From positions 62,001 through 126,000 of the forward strand of contig NZ_JACNME010000009.1 in NCBI RefSeq assembly GCF_014270065.1: DNA of 64,000 bases. The letters run 5' to 3'. Shown here one piece after another: positions 52,292-59,973 of the stretch. Position 1 is the first letter of the stretch. The number at the start of each line of letters is the position of its first letter. The stretch is from Quadrisphaera sp. RL12-1S. GTDB taxonomy: Bacteria; Actinomycetota; Actinomycetes; Actinomycetales; Quadrisphaeraceae. Made by a program: the position numbers and the translations under genes. A model generated the notes under the pieces. That model was not told the DNA's origin, ran no database searches, and saw only the letters and a program-made list of their open reading frames with translations.

Positions 52292-53704
52292 TCAGCGGGT
52301 GACGGGGAGGTGCAGCTGGGCGGACAGGGCGTCCACCGAGCGCTGCATCTGGTCGGTGGCCAGCGCGATCGGGTCGAGCACGGTCTTCCCGAGGATCGCG
52401 GAGAGCCGGTCGGCGTCGTACTCGGCGCCGGCCAGCTCGGCGTCCTTGGTGCCGGCGTCGGTGAGGTTGGACTGGAAGATGCCCGCCGCGCTGCGCGGCA
52501 GGAAGTCCTCGTAGACCACCGGGTCGACGACGACGGCGCCGGCGTCCACGAGCGCGCGCAGCGACAGCGAGCCGTCGGCCTGGGCGTCGGGCAGCGCCGC
52601 GCCGTCGACGAGCCGGACCTCGCCGCAGGCCAGGCCGGCGACCACGAGGTCGGCCTCGGTGCGCGGCAGGTGCTCGCGCCACACGTCGCGGGCCACCTCC
52701 ACGCGGGTGCGCTGGTCTCCGGCGGCGCGGCGGGTGTCGACCTCGGCGACCAGCCGGTCGTACAGGTCGCGCCCAGCGGCGGTCAGCGCGATCCCGCGCT
52801 GCTCCACCTCGCCGAAGCGCACCCGCAGCGAGCCCGTGGTGACGGAGCCGTCGGCCTCGCGGAAGGTCCGCTCCTCGGCCAGGGCGCGGAAGGAGGTCTG
52901 GCGCAGCAGCACGTCGGGGCCCTCCCACGCGGGCGGGCCCTGCACCTCGTCGATCATCGTGATGCCGCGCTCGGACATCCGCCGGTACAGGTCGTCGATG
53001 TCGAGCACGCGCGGCGTGAGGTGGTTGATGTGCGTGGCGGGCACCCCGCCGATGTCGGCCGCCACCGCGGAGATCCGCTCCAGGTGGGTGTACCAGGCGC
53101 GGTCCACGGGCTCGGTGGACAGCCGGAAGGCGTCGGTGGCGAGGCGCAGCAGCTCGTCGGCCTCGGCCGCGGGCAGGCCGCCCTCGGCAGCGGCGCGGTC
53201 GGCCAGGGACAGCAGGGGCTCGCCGAACAGGCGACGCTCCTCCACGAACCGCTGCAGGCGCTCGCGGGTGGGGGCGTCGAAGAAGCGCGCGTCGTCCACG
53301 GCGAGCATCGAGGTGAACACCCGGAACGGGTTGGCCGCGAGCTCGGCGGGGGCCACCGGCCGGAACGCCGTGGAGACCACGGGCACCGAGGAGGCGGAGG
53401 CGTCGCGCAGGTCGTAGAAGCCCACCGGGTGCATCCCGAAGGCGGCGAACACGCGTCCCACCTGCTCCAGCTCGCGCGGTGACCCCACGCGGATGGCGCC
53501 GTGGCGCTCCGCCGTCACGCGCTCCAGCGACCCGAGTCGCTCGGCGGCCTCGCCCCGGGCGGCCGCGACGTCGGCGTTCACCGCGCGGCTGACCTCCACC
53601 AGCGTCGTGTACGCCGGCACCTCCGCGCCGTACATCTCCGCGAGCGCCACCGCGAAGCGCGCACGCAGCTCCGCGTGCGCCACGAGCGTCGTCGTCGTCC
53701 TCAT
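52292..53704 (-). CDS. hglS: 2-oxoadipate dioxygenase/decarboxylase (HglS, DUF1338)
   Basis: 470 residues of the DUF1338/YdcJ family, shown in Pseudomonas (HglS) to convert 2-oxoadipate to D-2-hydroxyglutarate with Fe(II) and O2. Seen: GMHPVGFYDLRDA (first iron His region), ATHINHLTPRVLDIDDLYRRM (second His), ITMIDEVQGPPAW, and a late PVVYEDFLPRSAAGIFQSNL block. The ATG at 53704 follows GGAGG at only three bases; an in-frame ATG at 53719 that overlaps the oxidase stop is an alternative. The setting between ALDH7 and the FAD oxidase supports lysine breakdown. Confidence 0.9.
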   Translation of the reverse strand: MRTTTTLVAHAELRARFAVALAEMYGAEVPAYTTLVEVSRAVNADVAAARGEAAERLGSLERVTAERHGAIRVGSPRELEQVGRVFAAFGMHPVGFYDLRDASASSVPVVSTAFRPVAPAELAANPFRVFTSMLAVDDARFFDAPTRERLQRFVEERRLFGEPLLSLADRAAAEGGLPAAEADELLRLATDAFRLSTEPVDRAWYTHLERISAVAADIGGVPATHINHLTPRVLDIDDLYRRMSERGITMIDEVQGPPAWEGPDVLLRQTSFRALAEERTFREADGSVTTGSLRVRFGEVEQRGIALTAAGRDLYDRLVAEVDTRRAAGDQRTRVEVARDVWREHLPRTEADLVVAGLACGEVRLVDGAALPDAQADGSLSLRALVDAGAVVVDPVVYEDFLPRSAAGIFQSNLTDAGTKDAELAGAEYDADRLSAILGKTVLDPIALATDQMQRSVDALSAQLHLPVTR

Positions 53705-53718
53705 CGTCCTCCAGCCCA

Positions 53719-54897
53719 TCAGATGATGTGCACCTCCTGCAGCAGGGGGGCCGCCGACGCCGGCGCGAAGCGCTCCGGGGAGAACCCGGACACGTCGAGC
53801 GCCGGTTCGCGCTCCAGCACGAGGTCGCGCACCACCTCCCCGACCGCCGGCGCCTGCAGGAACCCGTGGCCCGAGAAGCCCGTGGCCACCACGAGGCCGC
53901 CCAGCTCGCGCACGCGGCCGATGAGGGCGTTGTGGTCGGGGGTGTTCTCGTAGAGGCCCGCCCAGCCACCCCGCAGCGGCAGGCCCACCAGCGACGGGGC
54001 GACGACGGCGGCCGCGGCCTCGAAGGCGGGCACCCAGGAGGTGTCGTAGTCGCGGCCGAAGCCGGGGACCTGGGCGGGGTCGGAGATGCCCAGCAGCAGC
54101 CCGTCCGGGGAGCCGTGCACGTAGAAGGTGGTCGAGAGGTCCAGCGTGAACGGCAGCTCGCCAGTGGCGGGGCGGGGCCCGGCGGGCGCGTCGGCGAAGG
54201 CGATCTGGCGCCGCACCGGCTCCACCGGCAGGTCCACCCCGGCCATCCGCCCGACGCTCGCCGACCACGCGCCGGCGGCCACCACGAGGTGCTCGCAGCG
54301 GACGGTCCCCGCGGACGTCACCACGCCGGTGACGTGCGGGTCGCCGAGCGGCGAGGTCTCGACGTCGAGCACCTCCACGCCCTCCAGCACCCGCGCGCCG
54401 AGCCCGCGAGCGCTGGCGGCCCAGGACGCGACGGCGAGCGAGGGCTGCGCGTAGCCGTCCTGCGGGGAGAAGGAAGCGCTGAGCAGCGCGGACGGGTCCA
54501 GGTGGGGGTTGAGCTCGCTCGCGCGCGCGGGGCTGACCACGTCGGCGACGGCGCCCATCGAGCGCTGCAGCGCCGTGCTGGCCTCCAGCGCCGCCGCCTC
54601 GGCCTCGGAGCGCGCGCAGAACAGGTAGCCGACGCGCCGCAGGCCGATGCCACCGGGCGTGCGCTCGTGCAGGTCGGCGTACCTCTCCAGCCCACGCAGC
54701 CCGAGGGCGATGTTGCCGGGGTCGGAGAAGGTGGCGCGCACGCCCCCGAAGGGCTTGGCGGAGGAGCCGGAACCGAGCCGGTCGCGCTCGAGGACGACGA
54801 CGTCGGCGCCCGCGCGGGCGAGTTCGTCGGCCGCGGCCAGCCCTATCGCGCCGCCTCCGACGACGACCACCTGAGCCGATGCGGGGACCCCTTCCAC
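53719..54897 (-). CDS. FAD-dependent DAO-family oxidoreductase
   Basis: 392 residues. FAD-binding VVVVGGGAIGLAAADELARAGADVVVLERDRLG, then SSAKPFGGVRATF, and the C-terminal GLYENTPDHNALIGRV and GLVVATGFSGHGFLQAPAVGE. Similar to sarcosine oxidase beta, L-pipecolate oxidase and L-2-hydroxyglutarate dehydrogenase, which cannot be separated by eye. In this cluster either pipecolate oxidation (feeding the ALDH7 enzyme) or 2-hydroxyglutarate oxidation (product of HglS) would complete a route. The GTG at 54897 is chosen because a LysR box lies upstream of it; the in-frame ATG at 54933 would overlap that box. Confidence 0.85.
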   Translation of the reverse strand: MEGVPASAQVVVVGGGAIGLAAADELARAGADVVVLERDRLGSGSSAKPFGGVRATFSDPGNIALGLRGLERYADLHERTPGGIGLRRVGYLFCARSEAEAAALEASTALQRSMGAVADVVSPARASELNPHLDPSALLSASFSPQDGYAQPSLAVASWAASARGLGARVLEGVEVLDVETSPLGDPHVTGVVTSAGTVRCEHLVVAAGAWSASVGRMAGVDLPVEPVRRQIAFADAPAGPRPATGELPFTLDLSTTFYVHGSPDGLLLGISDPAQVPGFGRDYDTSWVPAFEAAAAVVAPSLVGLPLRGGWAGLYENTPDHNALIGRVRELGGLVVATGFSGHGFLQAPAVGEVVRDLVLEREPALDVSGFSPERFAPASAAPLLQEVHII

Positions 54898-54930
54898 AGG
54901 GCCACTGTGGACGAAGCAGTCATCAGGCAC

Positions 54931-54951
54931 CATCGACGATCTCTGCCGATG
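54931..54951. promoter_or_regulatory. LysR-type operator, CATCG-N11-CGATG
   Basis: A dyad with arms CATCG and CGATG separated by eleven bases fits the T-N11-A rule for LysR-type regulator sites. It lies between the divergent FAD oxidase and LysR genes, 17 bases before the LysR start codon and 34 bases before the oxidase GTG. Binding by the adjacent LysR protein is inferred. Confidence 0.5.
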
Positions 54952-54967
54952 TTCGTCAGGAGTGCTG

Positions 54968-55894
54968 ATGGGTTGGACCTTGGAGCAGTTGCGCACGCTC
55001 GCGGCGCTCGCGGACGGCGGCACCATGGCCGCCGCAGCCACGGAGCTGGGATACACACCGGGCGCGGTGTCGCAGCAGATGACGGCGCTCGCCGCCGCCG
55101 CAGGACGGCCGCTGCTCGTGCGCGTCGGGCGCCGCGTGGAGCTCACGGACGACGGCCAGCTGCTGCTCGCCGGTGCCCGCGAGGTGCTCGCCGCCGACGA
55201 GCGCGCCCGCTCGGCGCTGGCCGCGCCGCGCGCCGACCGCCGCGCCGTGGTGACCCTGGGGGTGTTCGGCTCGGCCGCGAGCGCCGGGTTCGGGCCCACC
55301 ACCGCGCTGCTGCGCGAGCGGGCGCCGTGGGTGGACGTGCGGGCTGTCGAGGTGGACGTCGAGCGGGCGCTCGAGGCGGTGGTCCCGGGCCCGGGGCGCT
55401 CCCCCCTCGACGTCTCGCTGGGCCTGGACCACCCCGACTCGCCGTCCCCTCCGGTCGCGGGGGTGGCGGTGGTGCCGCTGCTGGAGGAGCAGTACGCGGT
55501 GGTCGGGGCCGTCGGGTCGCTGCCGACCGGGACGGAGGCGCTGCGCGCCGCGCTCAACGAGGCCGACTGGGTGCTGCCTCCGCTGGACACGGCCTTCGGG
55601 AGGGCTGCGCGCACCGCCTGCGCCCGGGCGGGGGTGGCGCCCTTGGTGCGCCACACCGTGACCGACACGGCGGTGTCGCTGGCGCTGGCCGAGTCAGGCG
55701 CGGGCCTGACCCTCGCGACCCCGCTCATGCTGGCGCTGCGCCCCACGCGGTGCGACACCGCGCCGGTGCCAGACCCCTCCGGCGGCGCGCAGCGCCGGGT
55801 GGTGGCGCTCGTGCGCGCCACGGCCGCCCAGCGGGAGGCGGTGCGGCTGGTGCTCGACGCCCTCCACGACACCTTCTCCCGCCTCCGCCCGTGA
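54968..55894 (+). CDS. LysR-family transcriptional regulator
   Basis: 308 residues. HTH: TLEQLRTLAALADGGTMAAAATELGYTPGAVSQQMTAL, then the substrate-binding domain from AVVTLGVFGSAASAGFG. Divergent from the FAD oxidase-HglS-ALDH operon, hence probably its activator, responding to a pathway intermediate. AGGAG six to seven bases before the ATG at 54968 makes that the start, although an in-frame GTG lies two codons earlier. Confidence 0.9.
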   Translation: MGWTLEQLRTLAALADGGTMAAAATELGYTPGAVSQQMTALAAAAGRPLLVRVGRRVELTDDGQLLLAGAREVLAADERARSALAAPRADRRAVVTLGVFGSAASAGFGPTTALLRERAPWVDVRAVEVDVERALEAVVPGPGRSPLDVSLGLDHPDSPSPPVAGVAVVPLLEEQYAVVGAVGSLPTGTEALRAALNEADWVLPPLDTAFGRAARTACARAGVAPLVRHTVTDTAVSLALAESGAGLTLATPLMLALRPTRCDTAPVPDPSGGAQRRVVALVRATAAQREAVRLVLDALHDTFSRLRP

Positions 55895-55945
55895 TCGGGG
55901 ACGTCCGCGAGGTGTGACGGGCCGCGCCCGGGGCAGGGGGAGCAC

Positions 55946-56383
55946 GTGGCCCCTGCGCCGACCAGCGACCCGTTCGACCTCCAGCGCTTCCTCGACGCCC
56001 AGGCGGGCGGCACCTACGAGGCGGCGCTCGCGGAGCTGCGCGCGGGCCGCAAGCGCGGGCACTGGATCTGGTTCGTGCTGCCGCAGCTGCGCGGCCTGGG
56101 GCTGAGCCCCACCAGCCAGCACTACGGCGTCAGCGGCCTGGGGGAGGCCCGGGCCTACCTCGACCACCCGGTGCTGGGTCCCCGCCTGCGGCAGTGCTTC
56201 GAGGTGCTCGCCGGCCTGGACGAGCCCGACCCCGTGCGGGTGCTGGGTGGCGTCGACGCCGTGAAGGTCCGCTCCAGCGCCACGCTGTTCGCGCTCGCAG
56301 CACCTGAGGAGCCCGTGTTCGCCCGCGTCCTGGAGCGCTGGTACGACGGCCGTCCGGACGAGGGCACCACCTCGCGACTGTGA
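55946..56383 (+). CDS. DUF1810 family protein
   Basis: 145 residues: DPFDLQRFLDAQAGGTYEAALAELRAGRKRGHWIWFVLPQLRGLGLSPTS is the DUF1810 N-terminal block, followed by YGVSGLGEARAYLDHPVLGPRLRQCFEVL and a C-terminal LERWYDGRPDEGT. A small conserved cytoplasmic protein of unknown function. It ends 22 bases before the S-box riboswitch and is not part of that operon. Confidence 0.88.
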   Translation: MAPAPTSDPFDLQRFLDAQAGGTYEAALAELRAGRKRGHWIWFVLPQLRGLGLSPTSQHYGVSGLGEARAYLDHPVLGPRLRQCFEVLAGLDEPDPVRVLGGVDAVKVRSSATLFALAAPEEPVFARVLERWYDGRPDEGTTSRL

Positions 56384-56404
56384 GGTGCGCTATTCTCCCG
56401 CCAC

Positions 56405-56490
56405 ACCATCCAGAGTGGCTGAGAGACCCGGCTCGCTGACGCCACAGCAACCACCCCCACAGGGCAGGTGCTACCGCCGGGACCGATGGA
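56405..56490 (+). promoter_or_regulatory. SAM-I (S-box) riboswitch, organosulfur operon
   Basis: Closing strand CCATC (56406-56410), CAGAGTGGCTGAGAGACCC, GGCTCG, GACGCCACAGCAACC, a short C-rich hairpin (56451-56464), AGGCAGGTGCT-like GGGCAGGTGCT, and closing strand GATGG (56485-56489). The GAGAGAC, GCAACC and GGTGCT blocks are the S-box core, almost the same as in the copy at 42171-42266. The closing helix runs into GGAGG (56488-56492), the SD of a short leader ORF, so SAM binding should silence its translation and, through it, the operon beginning at 56709. Confidence 0.9.
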
Positions 56491-56497
56491 GGTCTCC

Positions 56498-56524
56498 GTG
56501 TCGTCCTGCATGACCCCGCGCTGA
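56498..56524 (+). CDS. Eight-codon leader ORF after the riboswitch
   Basis: GTG TCG TCC TGC ATG ACC CCG CGC TGA encodes MSSCMTPR. GGAGG lies five bases before the GTG, better placed than for most genes here, and overlaps the riboswitch closing helix. Codons include one Cys and one internal Met, both sulfur amino acids. It ends six bases before a hairpin. A regulatory leader peptide coupling SAM (and perhaps Cys or Met) supply to the operon is suggested; the ORF is short and could be chance. Confidence 0.45.
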   Translation: MSSCMTPR

Positions 56525-56530
56525 GCCGTC

Positions 56531-56550
56531 GGCGCTGCTGTCACAGCGCC
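56531..56550 (+). terminator. Leader hairpin (possible attenuator)
   Basis: GGCGCTG-CTGTCA-CAGCGCC, a perfect 7-base stem with a 6-base loop, 6 bases after the leader ORF stop and about 160 bases before the operon's first gene. No T-run follows, so an intrinsic terminator is uncertain; a ribosome on the leader ORF would reach its base. The rest of the leader to 56708 is C-rich with no other clear feature; rho-dependent control is possible. Confidence 0.4.
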
Positions 56551-56708
56551 ACCGCCAGCGCGCCCCCGCGCCCCCTCTCCCGACCGCTGCCGCGCAGCCG
56601 CCGGGTCACTGCCGCACGCCCGCTGACGGGTGCCGGCCGCTCCCCCCCTGCCCACCAGCCCGCCAGCGGCCCGTGCCGCCGCTCGGGTAGTCCCTCCTGG
56701 AGAGACCC

Positions 56709-58118
56709 GTGTCCTTGCTCCGCCGCTCCCCCTCGCCGTCCCCTGCGTCCGGCTCCACCTCCGACCTGGCGCGAGCTGCTGCGCTGTCGCGTCGCCAGCT
56801 GCTGCGCGCCGGCGTGCTGCTCGGCGGGGCCGCCGCCACCGCCGGGTCGCTGGCCGCCTGCGGCTCCGGTGGCGGCGGCGAGGCGCTCGCCGCGCCCAGC
56901 GGAGACCCGACCAGCGCCCTGCAGGGCAAGACGCTGAAGCTCATGGTCAACCAGCCGCACGTGGTGGCCTTCCGCGACCTCCTGGCGCCGGAGTTCGCGA
57001 AGCAGTTCGGCGGGACGCTGGAGGTCACGGCCATCCCGTACGACCAGCTGACGAGCAAGCAGATCCTCGACGTGCAGGGCGGGGCGGGCGAGTTCGACGT
57101 CTTCGACTACTTCTACTTCGGCCTCGGCGCCCTCGTCGACGCCGGCGCCCTCGTCGACCTCACCAGCTACATCGGCGGGGACGCGGACATCAAGACCGAC
57201 GACTTCCTGCCGTCGATCTACGACGTCTACAGCAAGATCGACGACAAGCGCTACGGCCTGCCGTTCGACGGCGACACCCACGTCCTCTACTACAACGTGG
57301 CCCTGCTGGAGCAGTACGGCCAGCAGCCGCCGAAGACCTGGGACGAGTACGACGCCGTGACCAAGGCGATCACGCAGGCCGGCGGCGGGAAGGTCTACGG
57401 CGCCGCGGTGCTGGGCCAGCAGGTGCCGATGATCCTGGGCTGCTCGTTCGTCAACCGCCTCGCCGGCTACGGCGGCACGCTCGTGGACGCCGAGGGCAGG
57501 CCCACGCTGACCTCCGACGCCGCCAAGGCGTCCCTGCAGCACCTCCTCGACGTGCAGCCCTACGCGCTGCCGACGCCGCTGCAGGTGGGCTTCGACGAGT
57601 CCAACAGCGCCTTCCTCCAGGGCACCGCCGCGATGATCGACACCTGGACGGACCTGGGCCTGCGCGCCAACGACCCGGCCAACTCGAAGATCGTCAACGG
57701 GTGGGGCGTGGTGCCGCTGCCCGTCGGCGGCTCCAACACCACGCCGCGCACCGCCCTCAACGCCGGCTTCGGCCTGGGCGTGTCCACCGCGAGCAAGGAG
57801 CGCGAGGCCGCCGCAGCGTTCGTGGCCTGGGCGACGGACAGCACCCGCAACCTCGAGCTCGCCAGCCACGGCGGCTCGGGCATCGACCCCAACCGCACCA
57901 GCGTGCTCGACTCGCCCGGGTACGCCGAGGCCAGCGCACCGGCCACCGAGGTCATCGCCACCGGGCTGCGCGGAAACCCTCTGCCGTGGCCCACCGACGC
58001 CCAGTCGCCCAAGCGCATGCAGGACCTCGTCGACCAGCTGGCCCTGGCGCTGTCCGGCTCGCAGGACGTCGAGACGTCGCTGTCCAAGGCGCAGGCGGCC
58101 TGGGAGAAGAGCGCGTGA
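56709..58118 (+). CDS. ABC transporter solute-binding lipoprotein (organosulfur operon)
   Basis: 469 residues. Tat-type signal (ALSRRQLLRAGVLLGG) with lipobox LAAC, so lipid-anchored outside the membrane. The mature part is a family-1 solute-binding protein (LKLMVNQPHVVAFRDLLAPEF, FDVFDYFYFG, LPFDGDTHVLYYNVALLEQYG), the class that normally binds sugars or polyols. It is the first gene of the S-box operon, so its ligand is probably a sulfur-containing compound; a sulfonated or otherwise sulfur-bearing sugar would fit both facts. The GTG has GGAG seven bases upstream. Confidence 0.88.
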   Translation: MSLLRRSPSPSPASGSTSDLARAAALSRRQLLRAGVLLGGAAATAGSLAACGSGGGGEALAAPSGDPTSALQGKTLKLMVNQPHVVAFRDLLAPEFAKQFGGTLEVTAIPYDQLTSKQILDVQGGAGEFDVFDYFYFGLGALVDAGALVDLTSYIGGDADIKTDDFLPSIYDVYSKIDDKRYGLPFDGDTHVLYYNVALLEQYGQQPPKTWDEYDAVTKAITQAGGGKVYGAAVLGQQVPMILGCSFVNRLAGYGGTLVDAEGRPTLTSDAAKASLQHLLDVQPYALPTPLQVGFDESNSAFLQGTAAMIDTWTDLGLRANDPANSKIVNGWGVVPLPVGGSNTTPRTALNAGFGLGVSTASKEREAAAAFVAWATDSTRNLELASHGGSGIDPNRTSVLDSPGYAEASAPATEVIATGLRGNPLPWPTDAQSPKRMQDLVDQLALALSGSQDVETSLSKAQAAWEKSA

Positions 58119-59014
58119 GCACCAGCGCCCCCGCCGCCGCCCCCGCGGTGCGCCACGTCCCGCGGTGGCTCTCGCTGCCGCCGCTGGTGGCCATCGCCGT
58201 CCTGCTCGTCTACCCGACGGTGTTCGTGGTCGCGGCGAGCTTCACCAGGACGACGCTGGCCCGCCCCCTGCAGGAGTGGACGGGTTTCACCAACCTCACC
58301 TCGGCACTGCAGGCGGAGGCCTTCGCGGGCTCGCTCGTGCGCACGGTCGTGTTCGCGGTGAGCGCCGCGGTGCTAGCGACGGCCGTCGGCACAGCGGTGG
58401 CGCTGCTGCTGCGCGCCCGCGGTGGCGGGTTCGGGGTCCTCGGCACGCTGCTGCTCCTGCCGCTCGTCACCCCGCCGGTCATGGTGGGCGTGGCGTGGAA
58501 GCTGCTCCTGGCCCCGGCCGGCGGTGCGCTCACCAGCACCATCAGCTCCCTCGCCGGGACGCCGGTGAACCCGCTCGGCTCGTCGAGCACGGCGCTGGGC
58601 ACGCTCGTCCTCATCCACGTGTGGCAGTGGACGCCGCTGGTGGTGCTGCTCGTCTTCGCGTCCCTGCTGGGCGTGCCGGACGAGCTGCTCGAGGCCGCCG
58701 CGCTCGACGGCGCGGGCGCGCTGCGCACGTTCACCGCGGTGACCTGGCCGGTGGTGGCGCCGACGGTCCTGTCGGTGCTGTTCCTGGAGCTGGTGGTGGG
58801 CTTCAAGGTGTTCGACCTCGTCGCGGTGGTCACCTCCGGCGGTCCGGGCCTGTCGACGGTCGTGGCGAGCTTCGAGGTGTTCCGCACCGGGCTCCGGGGC
58901 GACTACGACGTCGGCACCGCCGCCGCCATGACCCTCGTGCTGGGCCTGCTGGTGGGCGTGGTCACCGCCGGCGTCTCGGCGCTGCGCACCCGCGCCGCGA
59001 GGGCCGAGTCGTGA
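58115..59014 (+). CDS. ABC transporter permease, MalF/UgpA type
   Basis: 299 residues with six membrane helices (from LSLPPLVAIAVLLVYPTVFVVA onward). The ATPase-contact loop is PDELLEAAALDGAGALRTFTAVTWPVV. First membrane subunit of the importer; its GTG overlaps the binding-protein stop by four bases (58115-58118). No ATPase gene follows. Confidence 0.92.
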   Translation: MSTSAPAAAPAVRHVPRWLSLPPLVAIAVLLVYPTVFVVAASFTRTTLARPLQEWTGFTNLTSALQAEAFAGSLVRTVVFAVSAAVLATAVGTAVALLLRARGGGFGVLGTLLLLPLVTPPVMVGVAWKLLLAPAGGALTSTISSLAGTPVNPLGSSSTALGTLVLIHVWQWTPLVVLLVFASLLGVPDELLEAAALDGAGALRTFTAVTWPVVAPTVLSVLFLELVVGFKVFDLVAVVTSGGPGLSTVVASFEVFRTGLRGDYDVGTAAAMTLVLGLLVGVVTAGVSALRTRAARAES

Positions 59015-59973
59015 CCCAGCTCGCCGAGCAGCGCTCCGCCACCGCTGCGCAGGAGGCCCCCGTGACCACCTCAGCCACGACAGCCACCACGACGACGAGC
59101 GCTGCGGAGCTGGAGCAGCTGCGCCGCGCACGGCCGCGCGGGCCGCACCGCCGGTCGCCGCTGGCGCAGGTCGGCGTGCGCCTGGCGCTGGTCCTCGTCG
59201 CCGTCGTCGCCCTGGCACCGGTGGCGTTCCTCGTGTCGCTGTCGGTGCGCTCCACCGACGACGTCCTCACTGGGTCCTGGCTGCCCGGCAGCGTCGCCGA
59301 CCTCGCCTGGGGCAACTGGACGGCCGCGTTCCGCACCATCCCGCTGGCGCACATGCTCGCCAACTCCTGGCTGGTCGCGCTCGGGTCGGCGCTGGTCACG
59401 GCCGTCGTCGCGGTGCCGGGCGCCTACGTCACCGCCCGTGCCGGCAGGAGCGGCGCCCGCCTGGGCGCGGCGCTGCTCGCGGGGTACTGCGCTCCGCCCG
59501 TCGTCGCCGTCCTGCCGCTGTTCTTCCTGCTGAAGGAGGTCGGCCTCACCAACAGCGTGGTCGGCCTGGCCCTGGTCAACGGCCTGGCCAACGCGCCGGT
59601 GGCCGTGTGGCTGCTCGACTCCTTCGTCCGCCGCGTCCCGGTGGAGCTGGAGGAGGCCGCCTGGCTCGACGGCCTGTCCGTGGCCGGGGGCCTGCGCCGC
59701 ATCGTGCTGCCGCTCGTCGCGCCCGGGCTCGTGGCGGCGCTGCTGGTGTGCACCTTCCTGGCCTACGGGGAGTTCCTCTTCGCCGTCTCGTTCGCGCAGA
59801 CCACCGCCAGCCAGCCGCTGACCGTGGGCCTGTCGCTCTTCCAGGGCGACCGCACCGTGCAGTTCGGCCAGCAGGCCGCTGCCGCACTGGTGGGCGTCGT
59901 CCCCGTGTACGTGCTCGCCGTCGTCGCCCAGCGCTGGCTGGTCGGCGGCCTGTCGCAAGGAGCCCTCAAGTGA
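59011..59973 (+). CDS. ABC transporter permease, MalG/UgpE type
   Basis: 320 residues: a hydrophilic N-terminal tail with a Thr/Ala run, then six membrane helices (VRLALVLVAVVALAPVAFLV to VPVYVLAVVAQRWLVGGL). The ATPase-contact loop is PVELEEAAWLDGLSVAGGLRRIVLPLV. It completes the channel. GTG overlaps the previous stop by four bases (59011-59014) and the next gene's GTG overlaps its own stop by four, so five genes are coupled in series. No ATP-binding subunit is encoded in the operon. Confidence 0.92.
   Translation: MTQLAEQRSATAAQEAPVTTSATTATTTTSAAELEQLRRARPRGPHRRSPLAQVGVRLALVLVAVVALAPVAFLVSLSVRSTDDVLTGSWLPGSVADLAWGNWTAAFRTIPLAHMLANSWLVALGSALVTAVVAVPGAYVTARAGRSGARLGAALLAGYCAPPVVAVLPLFFLLKEVGLTNSVVGLALVNGLANAPVAVWLLDSFVRRVPVELEEAAWLDGLSVAGGLRRIVLPLVAPGLVAALLVCTFLAYGEFLFAVSFAQTTASQPLTVGLSLFQGDRTVQFGQQAAAALVGVVPVYVLAVVAQRWLVGGLSQGALK

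Noticed and set aside
56630-58114. In-frame extension of the first permease upstream through the binding-protein gene
   Set aside because: The upstream part is antiphase to a real solute-binding protein; the GTG at 58115 with a four-base overlap is a sound start.
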